A DNA stretch of 11,823 nucleotides. Source: an uncultured Candidatus Altimarinota bacterium. Lineage in GTDB: Bacteria; Patescibacteriota; Gracilibacteria; BD1-5; UBA2023. Location of the stretch: assembly GCA_938036655.1 (NCBI GenBank), contig CALHQS010000019.1, forward strand, positions 1-11,823. The letters run 5' to 3'. The position numbers and the translations under genes are program-made. Under the pieces are notes generated by a model that saw nothing but the letters and a program-made list of their open reading frames with translations, was not told where the DNA came from and made no database searches. Below, piece by piece: positions 1-8,116 of this stretch. Positions within the stretch are counted from its first letter, which is position 1; each line of letters starts with the position of its first letter.

Positions 1-85
1 TATTTTCCACAATCCATTTATTTGTATTGGACTGCTTAATGAGAGAGCCGTTTTGGTGGAGTGCTACGGCGGTTGTGTATTTCAT
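1..85 (-). CDS. Start of an unidentified gene, cut by window edge
   Basis: An ATG at 85 opens a frame of 28 codons that runs off the left end of the window without a stop. It begins MKYTTAVALHQNGSLIKQ. It lies four bases after the TAA of the lectin-like gene on the same strand, so it is probably the next cistron of the virion-structure operon. The visible part is too short for a family call. A tail or lysis protein would fit the position, but nothing in the sequence decides between them. Confidence 0.55.
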   Translation of the reverse strand, partial: MKYTTAVALHQNGSLIKQSNTNKWIVEN

Positions 86-89
86 AAAA

Positions 90-683
90 TTATTCGAAAC
101 GAATATAATCAATCAGAGATGAGGAAGTACTTCAAGAATAGAAATGAAGCCTTGGATAATATACATCGTAATTTAAAAAACTATATGATACCTTTTTTTC
201 AGAATTTTCATCAAAAACTTCTATTGTGTATTTTGAACTATTTCTTTCTACATTGAATGTAAGCCATTGGTCTTTGTATGAACCACTGAGATAGTAGTGT
301 TGGTATCCTGTACCTATTCGTAATAGTGAATCTTCACTATACATCGAAAAAATAAAACCATTACTATCCGTTAATTTAATCATTCAATATCAGATTTTAA
401 CCTTTATACTCAGTTTTTCTCTATTCCCTAAATATCTGTACAACCGTGCTTCTGCTGTTCCATTTCTAGAAGCAAAGCTCAAATTTCCATTTTCAAGAAT
501 GAAATTCCTTCTTTGTGAATTTCATAAATCAAAATCATTTAAATCATTATAATTATTAAACTCTAATGCATATTTATACGATACAGCTCCATACACTTTC
601 TGATTACCAATATACACCTCCTTCACCTTCTGGTTTCCAATGTATATTTCTTTTACTCCTGCGGTTCAGATGTTGACTGGCAT
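90..683 (-). CDS. Lectin-like (LamG/concanavalin-type) phage structural protein, 197 aa
   Basis: The frame is open only if TGA is read as Gly, at residues 6, 54, 98, 100 and 184; it ends in TAA. The N-terminus carries a tandem ten-residue repeat, KEIYIGNQKV then KEVYIGNQKV (residues 11-30). Such 'I(Y)IGNxxV' strands are common in phage tail-fibre and baseplate proteins. Residues about 38-195 resemble the beta-sandwich of LamG/concanavalin A-like domains: alternating strands such as YALEFNNYNDL, FILENGNLSFAS, GFIFSMYS and a late 'WLTFNVERNSSKYTIEVF' segment, which is where LamG domains carry a typical strand. The likely role is carbohydrate binding at the virion surface. The start lies one base after the previous stop and no ribosome binding site is visible. 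The fold is inferred from the pattern; the structural role comes from the neighbours. Confidence 0.8.
594..653 (-). repeat. Tandem ten-codon repeat in the lectin-like gene
   Basis: Two adjacent 30-base units encode KEIYIGNQKV and KEVYIGNQKV (residues 11-30). The units differ at several bases but only one residue, so selection has kept the protein repeat. Similar strands occur in phage fibre proteins. Confidence 0.7.
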
Positions 684-684
684 A

Positions 685-1206
685 TTATTTCAGTTTATCA
701 ATTAAATCCTGTGCTTTCTGAAAGAGTGGCAATGCCTTAGGAGGGAAGGCATCAGGAAGAATTTCTGCGCCCTTGAACTTTTTTCCTCCAAGATGAACCT
801 TGTTTTGCACTTCTCCGAGAATATGGAAAGCGACAATAAGTTTTTCGTCCATCACAATTCGTGGAGTTTCAAGGAATTGGTCGACTTGTGCTTGATATCC
901 TTCTTCCAAGCGTTGCTTTTCTTCTTTTTCTGCCTCTGTTAGAGTTTTCTTTTCAAGAAGTTCTTTCAGGCGTTCTGGTTGTGCTGGATATTCTTTGCTC
1001 AAATCTTCCTGCGACCAGTAGATTTTTGCTTGGTGAACATCGACATCAAGCGGTTCAGCATTGTTGTCCATTGCTTCCTTGCTGGCATAGCCTGACATAA
1101 TTGACTGGGCTTTCATCTCATTATAGTCAATAGAGATACCGGTTGCCTTCCAGTCGGTAACTGGTACAAGTTGTCTATTTTTAATGTTTTTAGTTTTAAG
1201 TGCCAT
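685..1206 (-). CDS. Unidentified virion-associated protein, 173 aa
   Basis: This is an intact frame without TGA codons, starting at ATG 1206 three bases after the fibre stop and ending in TAA. I do not recognise the family. The protein is hydrophilic, with no signal peptide or membrane segment. Residues about 66-110 are rich in Glu, Lys and Leu (SQEDLSKEYPAQPERLKELL, then a Lys/Glu stretch) and probably form a long helix or coiled coil. The C-terminus (about 120-173) is more globular, with a Gly-Lys turn (HLGGKKFKGAEILP) and a final helix. It sits between the tail fibre and the lectin-like gene, so it could be a fibre chaperone, a fibre-associated protein or another tail component. That role is inferred from position only. 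Confidence 0.75.
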   Translation of the reverse strand: MALKTKNIKNRQLVPVTDWKATGISIDYNEMKAQSIMSGYASKEAMDNNAEPLDVDVHQAKIYWSQEDLSKEYPAQPERLKELLEKKTLTEAEKEEKQRLEEGYQAQVDQFLETPRIVMDEKLIVAFHILGEVQNKVHLGGKKFKGAEILPDAFPPKALPLFQKAQDLIDKLK

Positions 1207-1209
1207 AGA

Positions 1210-3153
1210 TTATTCTTTTATAATATAAAGGGTGTTTGGGTCTTTAACAGCAATAGCATTATATTCACTTTGACTATTCAATACCTTAATTTGTGCATTT
1301 GTGCCAAGACCATCTGCAAGGACAGGAGTTTGTAATTTTCTTCCATTCTCGCCCTTATCCCAAACACATACCCAAGGCGACCAAACACCGTTATGGAAAT
1401 AACGCCTGTATTGAAAATCATCCGTATATCAGGTTAATACCTGTATGACACCAGACGCTCTGTATACAACTAACGAATACGCCACCATCTTATCTTGTGG
1501 GACAGGGGTGTTTAAATGTGTTTTAGCGCTTGCAGTTAGTTTACAATAATATCTACCTGGTCTATCTAAATCATTAAGATTTATATTTGAAGTAAGATTT
1601 GGGTATATTGTAAACAGCATGGTATTGCTATTCTCTTCATCTAATGAATAGAAATCAAAAATATTTTTCGAGTTAAAACCCATTATAATGCTTTTTATAT
1701 TATCACTTTGGTCATTAAACATATGAATATGTCCAATACTTCTCGCCGAAAAAAATGAATTTGCTTTATTGCTTTGGGGGTCAAAATATTGTACATCTCT
1801 AATAACAGAAAAATCATCTTTTGTTATTGGTACTTCTTGCCAGGCAGACCATTCTTTTTTAAAGCTATAATACCTGCGTATCCAACGAGAAGTAACATCA
1901 AAAGTAATGAGTTCCTGGATAAATCCTGCCGCCTTATAAGACATAAGCGTAAACGCCTTTTGAACAGGAACATTCCTCAAAGTGGAAGATTTCATATTGG
2001 TTTCTGACACAAACCAACCATCTTCTAGGATATCATTCAAGTCTGTTCCATTAGCAAGAGATTTAGTACGGCCAATGTGTTCTGTATATTCTTTGTACTG
2101 ATTTTGATTCCACACATAGAGATTACCGGTTTCTTCATCCATATAAAGTTTCCCAATTCGTCCTGTTGGTGGGAATTTCGTTCTATTTTGATATACTAAT
2201 GGATTTTCCAGATATGGAGGTATATGCTTTGAATCAATAGCACCATTCGCATTCAGGGTAGCAACTCCATTTGGTTGTCCTTTCTCTGATTTATCCAGTT
2301 TTGCATCCAATTTAGTTTGCAAGTCTGTAATTTCTACTGTTGTATGCGTGTGTACTTTTGGTGCTTTCCCATCAAGTGATAATTGCAGGTTGGTTACATC
2401 AGCAATAGTATGTGCATGCTGTTTTTTTGCATACCCTGACAAATCAATATTTGGCGTGGCATTCTGAATTTTTGCGTCTACTTCTGATTTTCCATACACA
2501 TCAAGGTTTTTTCTGGCTTCTGTTTTATTTGTGAGGTCAGAGAGATTGTTAGCTTTAATCATATCGCCTGCACCTGTTCCATCTGCACCATCTTGCAGTT
2601 GGAAATTATGTGAAGTACCATCAGTTTTCTCAATAGTGACAGTAGTGGTTTTTCCTGATTTTTTTGAAGTGATGGTTTTTACACCTACTCAGGGTTCGCC
2701 CTTCTGTCCTTGCGCACCATCTCGCCCAGGGTTTCCATCGTTTCCTTGGGGTCATTGAGGTCAGGTGGGTCAAACATCCCCACGAGGTCATTTAGGGATT
2801 CTCACATTTTCTATTTGCCCACTTTCTAATTCAAATTGTATTACTACATGATCGGCATATTCTTTGGATCGAATTTCCTTTATTCCTTCCCCCTTTTCCC
2901 CTTTTTCCCCTTTTGGCATCTGCACTTCTATATCTCTATGCGTACCATCCGTTAGTGTTGCTCGAAGCGTTAAGAGTCAAGGCGTCTGATGAAGCATTTC
3001 CATTCGTTCAATGCTCGCGCCTGCATCTCATCGCATACTTTCCACAGGAATCCACTTGGCATTACTCGTTTCTTTGTCCAAAATCAGGATTTTATCGCCA
3101 GCAGTCGGCTTGGCGTCAGTCGGAAAATTTCGTATGTTAATTTTTTTAATCAT
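1210..3153 (-). CDS. Tail fibre / receptor-binding protein with collagen repeats and two knob domains, 647 aa
   Basis: It is one gene when eight TGA codons (residues 42, 59, 122, 128, 131, 134, 155, 575) are read as Gly; the stop is TAA. Domains in order: N-terminal attachment region (1-78); a short KGEKGEKGEG (81-90); twelve unbroken Gly-X-Y triplets (Gly 122 to 155), five with TGA at the obligatory Gly; a fibre shaft with 'NNLSDLTNKTEARKNL' (about 202-217); two His-X-His motifs (246/248 and 268/270), like the metal-binding pairs of trimeric fibres; a 'GKLYMDEETGNLYVW' segment (about 334-348); and two copies of a pyocin-knob-like domain (about 367-440 and 523-605). The C-terminus ends 'SEYNAIAVKDPNTLYIIKE', a common ending of phage fibre proteins. 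It probably forms a trimeric spike or fibre that binds the host. The start lies one base after the adaptor stop; no other ATG fits as well. Confidence 0.93.
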
Positions 3154-3154
3154 A

Positions 3155-3919
3155 TTAAATCATTAAGAATATACCGGTCGTGTCAGTCAGGAGGGCTTCT
3201 GTATTACTAGTTGGATTGTAGTATTGCCCCACCTCATACACATCCTCTAATTTTCTTTTTCCAAATTTATAAATTCTACTCGTACTTACCACTCCAGCGA
3301 CACGCATTGCAGTCTGAATGTCTCCTGCCATTTGTTGTTCGCCACCAGTCAGCGGAATCGGTTTGTCTCTCGATTCCTTCCATGCAATCGCCATTCTATT
3401 TTTCAAAAGTCTGTGCCAAATTCTCGGAAGTCCAGCCTTATTTCAAGGTTTTTCTAATGTGTGTTCTGTATTAAAAATATCTGATTCTATGTAGTCAGGA
3501 TACATTTGAGCGTACACTCTAATAGTCTCTATATCTTCATTAGCGAGCATATACATAGTACGCCCAAATATTGCAAATCCTGCCTTTCTGTTTTCCATAT
3601 AAACAGACAAGAAGTCTGCATCAGCGAGTGTAGGTACTCTGTTTAAATTATACAGTTGAAGTATCTTCCATTCTCAGGAGATGAAGGCTTCTATCCTATT
3701 GATACGGATAACTTCTGATGGGATTTCTACGCTCCCATCAGTTACCGTCAATTCTCGGACCCCACCGAGCCAATGTTCATTGACATTCGCCAATACCGCA
3801 AAATGTGCATAATTTTCCACTTCTGCATTATAGAGCGTTGCGAGGTCATCATTCGAGAGTGTATATTCGTCCGCTCCTACTTGCAAGCGAACCTGCTTGG
3901 CGAGATCCTTGAATTTCAT
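3155..3919 (-). CDS. Head-tail adaptor / connector-like protein, 254 aa
   Basis: TGA is read as Gly at residues 82 (EAFIS-G-EWKILQ) and 159 (EKP-G-NKAG); the stop is TAA. The N-terminus, MKFKDLAKQVRLQVG, followed by a helical region and 'IPSEVIRINRIEAFISGEW', matches the general plan of adaptor proteins that dock under the portal. These typically have a helical bundle, a 'VIRI..VE' strand and a later 'RVYAQMYP' strand. Residues about 165-200 (LPRIWHRLLKNRMAIAW, then PIPLTGGEQQMAGD) look like the C-terminal helical part. It lies after the coat and 155-aa genes and directly before the fibre, where head-completion genes are expected. The start is one base after the preceding stop. The assignment rests on pattern and position; I cannot name the exact family. 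Confidence 0.75.
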
Positions 3920-3920
3920 A

Positions 3921-4388
3921 TTATCGTTGTTCTAGGTTAATAAATTCGTTATTGGAAACTTTAATTTGCGCGTATGATACGATTTCCGCAATAGATTTCG
4001 GACAATACACCACTTGTCCTTTGAGGATATTGAACTGATACCCATTGATAATCACTGGTTGCTGTGTGCCTTGTTCTTCTCCAATGTCCAAAGGAATGTA
4101 GACAGGGATAGTTTCTTCCTGTGAAAGCTTTTCTGAAATTTCAGAATCCGTCCCATAAATACCAGCGAACACCTGTCCTTCTTCCTTCTCTGCGACTTTC
4201 AGAGTTTTCGCGATAGCTACCTTTGGTGCTTCCACTACTTCCTCAGTTTCCACTTCCTCAGTTTCGTCTGATGTATTTTGTTTGAGAATTGCAATGATTT
4301 GCTCAATTTTCATTGTTTCATCAGCTTCCAGTCCTTGTTCTGCTGCCAGATCCAAAAGTTGTGTTTTGTTCAATTTTGAATAATTCAT
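3921..4388 (-). CDS. Minor structural protein with HeH/Rho-N-like N-terminus, 155 aa
   Basis: An intact frame with no TGA codon, from ATG 4388 to TAA. Residues about 4-36 (KLNKTQLLDLAAEQGLEADE, then a second helix 'KIEQIIAILKQN') look like a helix-extended-helix / SAP / Rho N-terminal-type fold. This is often found at the start of small phage proteins lying next to the coat gene. An acidic linker follows (EEVETEEVVEAPK, about 44-56), then a beta-rich C-terminal part (about 60-155) with 'IYGTDSEISEKL', 'VYIPLDIGEEQGTQQP' and 'NGYQFNILKGQVVYCPK'. It follows the major capsid gene after a terminator hairpin, so its expression is probably set below that of the coat. It may be a head decoration or head-completion protein; this is not proven. 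Confidence 0.78.
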   Translation of the reverse strand: MNYSKLNKTQLLDLAAEQGLEADETMKIEQIIAILKQNTSDETEEVETEEVVEAPKVAIAKTLKVAEKEEGQVFAGIYGTDSEISEKLSQEETIPVYIPLDIGEEQGTQQPVIINGYQFNILKGQVVYCPKSIAEIVSYAQIKVSNNEFINLEQR

Positions 4389-4403
4389 AGTTATTATTTA
4401 AGA

Positions 4404-4424
4404 ATAAAAGGGGCAAAAGCCCCT
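4404..4424 (-). terminator. Intrinsic terminator after the major capsid gene
   Basis: Read on the minus strand, AGGGGC-TTTT-GCCCCT forms a perfect six-pair GC-rich stem (4419-4424 with 4409-4414) and a four-base loop, followed by TTTATT. It fills the gap between the coat stop (4428) and the next ATG (4388). It is probably a partial terminator that reduces transcription of the downstream minor structural genes relative to the coat. Confidence 0.75.
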
Positions 4425-4427
4425 GTT

Positions 4428-5384
4428 TTATTGGGCAAATTCTCCACGAACAATGAATTTATCATTGAGAATCTTGTACCCGAGTGCATCTTTCCAGCCG
4501 AGTGTACCACGCTGGTTCAATGGATCTTCCCCAGCCTCTCCAAGCGCTTTAAGAATCAATTGTCCATTTCCACCAACACCCGTTTCCACGCGTCCGTACG
4601 CTTCTTCTCCGAATACCACCATCTGTTCAACCTTAGTTGCACCAGCGATAGTTTCAAGGTCACTCGTTTCAATGAAACGAATGTTTCCCACCTTCCCAAT
4701 TTCATTCTTGAAGATTTTTCCGTTTTGTGCGTATTTTTCTACTGGCACAAATTTGGCAAGGTTACGGATTTTGAGCGCTCCATTAAGTGATACGAACCCT
4801 ACATACGCAGGTGCTACTGGTTCCATTGATACTGCATCAGTCGTGGAAATCGCACGAGTTACTCGTTTCGCTTTCCCCTGTTTGATCGTTAGCTCAATTT
4901 TATCAAGAAAATCCTGATTGAGTGTATCAGAGCTTGTCAATGCTGCGCGGTTCAATTTTCCGCCAGCGTATACAACATTTGTACCAGCCAAAAGAGCATT
5001 GCGACAAAGTTTGTTCTTTGTTTCCCCCTTCTGCTGTCCCATTACTTTCGACAAGTCAAGAATAGTATTATCCAAGCTTGTTGTAGAAAGAATATCTGAA
5101 TACCCAGTATAATCACCATACTGCTTCACAGGAATATCTACATTTGTGATAGCAATTTTTGAACCAGTTGGCGTCACACCTTCTGTAAGTGGCGTCATCG
5201 CTGGATCAATTGTGTTCAGTCGTCGAACACGGATAGTCATTGAACCTTTATTGTTTGAGAGCGGTAGATTTTTTGCAAACTGTTCAAAAACCATTTCATC
5301 AGTTTCCATCATCAAATGTTCTTTGATGTACACATTTGATACTTCATCTGGAATTTCTACCTTCGAGTTAAAAATGATTGGCAT
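4428..5384 (-). CDS. Major capsid protein, N4-gp56 type, 318 aa
   Basis: This is the shell-forming coat protein. The signature of the N4-gp56 coat family is easy to see: 'TIRVRRLNTIDPAMTPLTEG' (about 50-69) followed by VTPTGSK, then 'VKQYGDYTGYSDIL' (86-99) and 'CRNALLAGTNVVYAGG' (about 127-142). The C-terminal part ends 'GYKILNDKFIVRGEFAQ'. Length is normal for the family. By eye it has 29 Gly residues and none uses TGA, unlike most neighbouring genes. Arg 54 and Arg 55, inside the conserved segment, are both CGA, so CGA is still Arg here. It lies after a scaffold-like gene and before a terminator. The start ATG 5384 lies ten bases after the scaffold stop, behind an AU-rich leader without a Shine-Dalgarno sequence. 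Confidence 0.95.
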   Translation of the reverse strand: MPIIFNSKVEIPDEVSNVYIKEHLMMETDEMVFEQFAKNLPLSNNKGSMTIRVRRLNTIDPAMTPLTEGVTPTGSKIAITNVDIPVKQYGDYTGYSDILSTTSLDNTILDLSKVMGQQKGETKNKLCRNALLAGTNVVYAGGKLNRAALTSSDTLNQDFLDKIELTIKQGKAKRVTRAISTTDAVSMEPVAPAYVGFVSLNGALKIRNLAKFVPVEKYAQNGKIFKNEIGKVGNIRFIETSDLETIAGATKVEQMVVFGEEAYGRVETGVGGNGQLILKALGEAGEDPLNQRGTLGWKDALGYKILNDKFIVRGEFAQ

Positions 5385-5394
5385 AAGCTAAAAG

Positions 5395-5991
5395 TTAAGA
5401 ATTAGTTCTCAGCCCTGCAATGATTTTTTCGCGGTCTTTTCGCCAATCTTCCATACTCATATCTTTTATGGATTTATCCAGTCCTCCATTGCTTTTTGGC
5501 AACGCTGTTTCTTCAATTTTCTTTTCAGATTCTCGTTGCTTTTTGGCATAGATTTCTGGCATTTTGTCCTTGAGGGATAGCCATACAAGATCTTCGTATT
5601 CGAGATCAGCATATTTTGGGTCAAGTGCTTTTGCGACAATCGCATTTTCGTCAATGTATTCTTTATAATCGTGATTATTTACGAATTTCTTGACTTCTTG
5701 TGCGACTTCGTCAGCATCCAGTCGACCCTCCATTTCATCCACTTTACCCATCAGACTTTCTGTCATTTTCCCTACTCGCGAATTGGAAATCATTTCATCA
5801 TCTTCTGCTTCCAATCCACTTTCAAAAGTTACAGGATTTGCCTTGCGGGCTTCGCGCTCGCGAATGCGTCGTCGTGCATTGCTGGCATTTGAGGCTTTTT
5901 GTTCCTTTGAGTCGACATCAGGTTTCGCCTCATTCACGCTGTTTTCAGCGGTATTTTCGTTCTCTGGAACGCTCGTGTTTTTATCTCCCAC
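5395..5991 (-). CDS. Capsid scaffold-like protein, 198 aa
   Basis: The gene lies directly upstream of the coat gene, between the portal region and the coat, where tailed phages encode the scaffolding protein. The sequence fits: a disordered N-terminus rich in Asn, Glu and Ser (1-40), a basic helical patch 'NARRRIREREARKANP' (about 39-54), a central helical, acidic region (about 58-110) and a charged C-terminus 'MEDWRKDREKIIAGLRTNS'. No membrane segment or enzyme motif is present. The start is taken as GTG 5991: an in-frame TAA lies only five codons upstream and there is no ATG until about residue 68. No TGA codon occurs. It probably guides coat assembly and leaves the procapsid before maturation. 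The call is from context and composition, since scaffolds conserve little sequence. Confidence 0.8.
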   Translation of the reverse strand: MGDKNTSVPENENTAENSVNEAKPDVDSKEQKASNASNARRRIREREARKANPVTFESGLEAEDDEMISNSRVGKMTESLMGKVDEMEGRLDADEVAQEVKKFVNNHDYKEYIDENAIVAKALDPKYADLEYEDLVWLSLKDKMPEIYAKKQRESEKKIEETALPKSNGGLDKSIKDMSMEDWRKDREKIIAGLRTNS

Positions 5992-6010
5992 GGTGTATAA
6001 AAGTTAATCT

Positions 6011-6070
6011 CGTAGAATCGCTACGGTCGAAGAGTTTCAGAACTCTTTGAAAGGCAGATTTCTGCCCTTC
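6011..6070 (-). promoter_or_regulatory. Three tandem hairpins in the leader of the scaffold gene
   Basis: Minus-strand order: GAAGGGCAGA-AA-TCTGCCTTTC (6070-6049, one G-U pair), AAGAGTT-CTGA-AACTCTT (6047-6030, perfect) and CGTAG-CGATT-CTACG (6025-6011, perfect). They fill most of the 85-base gap between the 78-aa gene and the GTG start of the scaffold gene. None is followed by a T run, so they are not standard terminators. RNA processing, transcript stability or control of scaffold and coat translation are possible roles. Confidence 0.55.
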
Positions 6071-6076
6071 CAACAG

Positions 6077-6313
6077 TTATGAATACACATCCGTCGTTTT
6101 TTTCTTTTGTGTTTTTGCTGCAATCATCGAATCAAGAATATCATTCATACGATGATAGATTCTGGCGCGCGCCTTGTCCTCGGCAGTCAGTTCTGTGCCG
6201 TTCAGTACTTTCAACATCAATTCTTCACTAATGAGTGATTGTAAGTTGCTGGTGAACTCTTCCCATCAAGGGTGCTGTTTAAGGTTTATAAGGTTTAAGC
6301 TTCCGGTAGTCAT
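6077..6313 (-). CDS. Small unidentified protein between portal and scaffold, 78 aa
   Basis: The ATG at 6313 overlaps the last 19 bases of the portal gene, and the frame runs to a TAA at 6077. Residue 16 is a TGA read as Gly (KQHPGWEEF); with TGA as a stop the gene would be only 15 codons. The body (17-66) looks helical, 'FTSNLQSLISEELMLKVLNG' then 'LTAEDKARARIYHRMNDIL', and the tail is basic (KTQKKKTTDVYS). I do not recognise a family. Its position between portal and scaffold suggests a head-assembly accessory role, which is an inference. The tight overlap with the portal gene suggests coupled translation. Confidence 0.75.
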
Positions 6314-8112
6314 AATGGAGTTTTATATTCTAATGGTTCGATAGGATTCATTGCTGCCATCATTCTTGTATCTTGATTTTGGCTATTCTGCATGTATCCC
6401 ATTTCCGCCATTCGTTGCGGATTGTTTTTGATAAAAATTTTCGCTTGGTAGTGCATTTCAATATGTGCTTCCATCGCTTTCGTCATTTCCCCCTTCATAT
6501 GTTCGCGAATATGTGCGTCGTGATCTTGATGAATATCGAAAATCACCGTGTTTTTTCCATCCGTCAGGAGGTTTTGTTCCAGGAGCTTATTTTCTTCTTC
6601 CGCTTCCAGCTCATCCGTGGATTTCGGGAATAGAAAATTTAAGTCTTGCGTTGAGAGTTCGAGCGATCGCCCAATCATCTTAATTCCTTCTTTCACTTGG
6701 TAGCTTGGATCATTGATAGCAACCTGATGGAACTGAATCAGCTGATTCGCTTTTCGTACCTTCATTTGATCGCTAATCGCCTTGCTCTCAATTCTAATAT
6801 CCACATCTGCAATCAGTGTAATATCTTTTTTCTGAATATTTCGCCATTTTGGTCAGTAAACACCAGAGATTTTGACCACTTTCTGATGGATTTCGTCGTC
6901 CCAGTATTTCTGATATGCATCGTACCAGATTTCCCAGAATTTTCTGAACGCTCGTGCGAACCATTTGGCGGTTCGTCCATATCGTCGTTTTGAAGCTGAC
7001 GACAAAATTGAAAGTTCACTCGCTGTTCTCTGTTCATCCATCTGTACTCCCTGCTGGATTTCTGGAATTCCCGTCACTTCCTGCGACTGCTGATCCAACA
7101 TGTTGAGCAACCAAGTTGCTTCCGACGCAACACTCTGTTTTTCTAAGAATCGAATCCCTTCTGGGTTTTCCGCCTCAATAATGCTTCCGCTTTCTGCCTG
7201 TTCCAAGAGATGAACAGGAAAACCAGTTTTTGCAATTGCAATTGGTGTCAGTTTTTCGTCCACCAATTCTTTTGCGGTATTGGCGACACTCGCACGCGTT
7301 CGGTGCTTGTCTTCTAGCATATCGAGCGTCGAACGAGGATACCACTCACGCCCAACCCCCACACTCGCGTCAATAAGTGGAAATTCTTTCCCTACTGGCA
7401 AGATTTGGAGAATTTTCGTTACTCTGATATCTGTAAGCACTCGCACACACGCCCCATTGAACCGAGTGTACCATACAAGAAGAGTTACTGGCATATTTTC
7501 ACCATCTTTCAATTCTTCCTTGAAGTTCGATAGATTCTTGTATGCTTGCTGTCCTTCTGTTTCCTCAGTTTCAAGGTTTTTTATATTTCCCCGAGTAGTA
7601 GTGAGTGCATACCCATACCAACGAGCCGAACCATCAGCGCCTTCTCCGATTCCGTGCATACAGAGCGCCGTTGGATCAACAAACTCGTGAAATGGATTGA
7701 TGAACCTTGGAGAAATAGTTTTGGTTCGTTTTGATATTTCTGAACAATCCACCACACATCGTCCCACATACACCGTCCATTGACACATCAAGTCCTTCAC
7801 TTCTTCCATCCTGATTTTGTTCCAGTCATACTCCATCATTGCATTCAGGAGTTCACACGCCTCGATATCCCCAGCCTCAGTAGGCTCAAATTCGTGCAGC
7901 AGTTTATCATCTTGAAGCGATGAGATAATGGTATCAGATACTGTCCAGCTGATTTCATCCCCTACCATGTTTTCTTTTTTCCGCTCATTATAAAGGAGCT
8001 TGAACTGCTTCTGCCAAATTTTGTGTTTTTTTGACGCAAAAGCCTCAGATACGCTTTTTTCCGCGCGAATCTGATCCAAGAGTTTCTCGAATGTTTCGTC
8101 TTTTTTCGTCAT
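6295..8112 (-). CDS. Portal protein, 605 aa
   Basis: The portal is the dodecameric ring at one capsid vertex through which DNA is packaged. It is a single 605-residue frame if TGA is read as Gly at residue 420 (KISGVY-G-PKWRN) and 601 (KTPL-G-LPEA); the stop is TAA. The N-terminal helical segment (FEKLLDQIRAEKSVSEAF) is followed by a core with 'VGRCVVDCSEI' and 'INPFHEFVDPTA' (about 136-154), typical of the portal wing and stem region. Next come 'LLNMLDQQSQEVTGIPEIQQGVQ' (about 342-364, described in part) and a helical 'ASELSILSSASKRRYGRTAK', the place of the long stem and crown helices. The C-terminal 180 residues are charged and helical with Met/Gln-rich ends. Length suits a P22-like or podoviral portal. 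It follows TerL after a hairpin and precedes the scaffold and coat genes. Confidence 0.88.
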
Positions 8113-8116
8113 AATA

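Noticed and set aside
2687..2790. TGA read as Trp (code 4, Mycoplasma-like)
   Set aside because: TGA falls on the obligatory Gly of the collagen triplets and in Gly-rich terminase motifs; Trp is encoded by TGG in the same genes.
4453..4917. Plus-strand open frames opposite the coat gene
   Set aside because: They are the complement of a conserved coat gene, lack similarity to known proteins and have no leader. The same holds for plus-strand frames opposite the portal, terminase and scaffold genes.
6295..8112. The portal region as two separate genes (8112-6853 and 6804-6310)
   Set aside because: Both parts are in one frame, joined by a single TGA with no start codon or leader between them; the joined length of about 605 aa suits a portal, and TGA is Gly elsewhere in the window.
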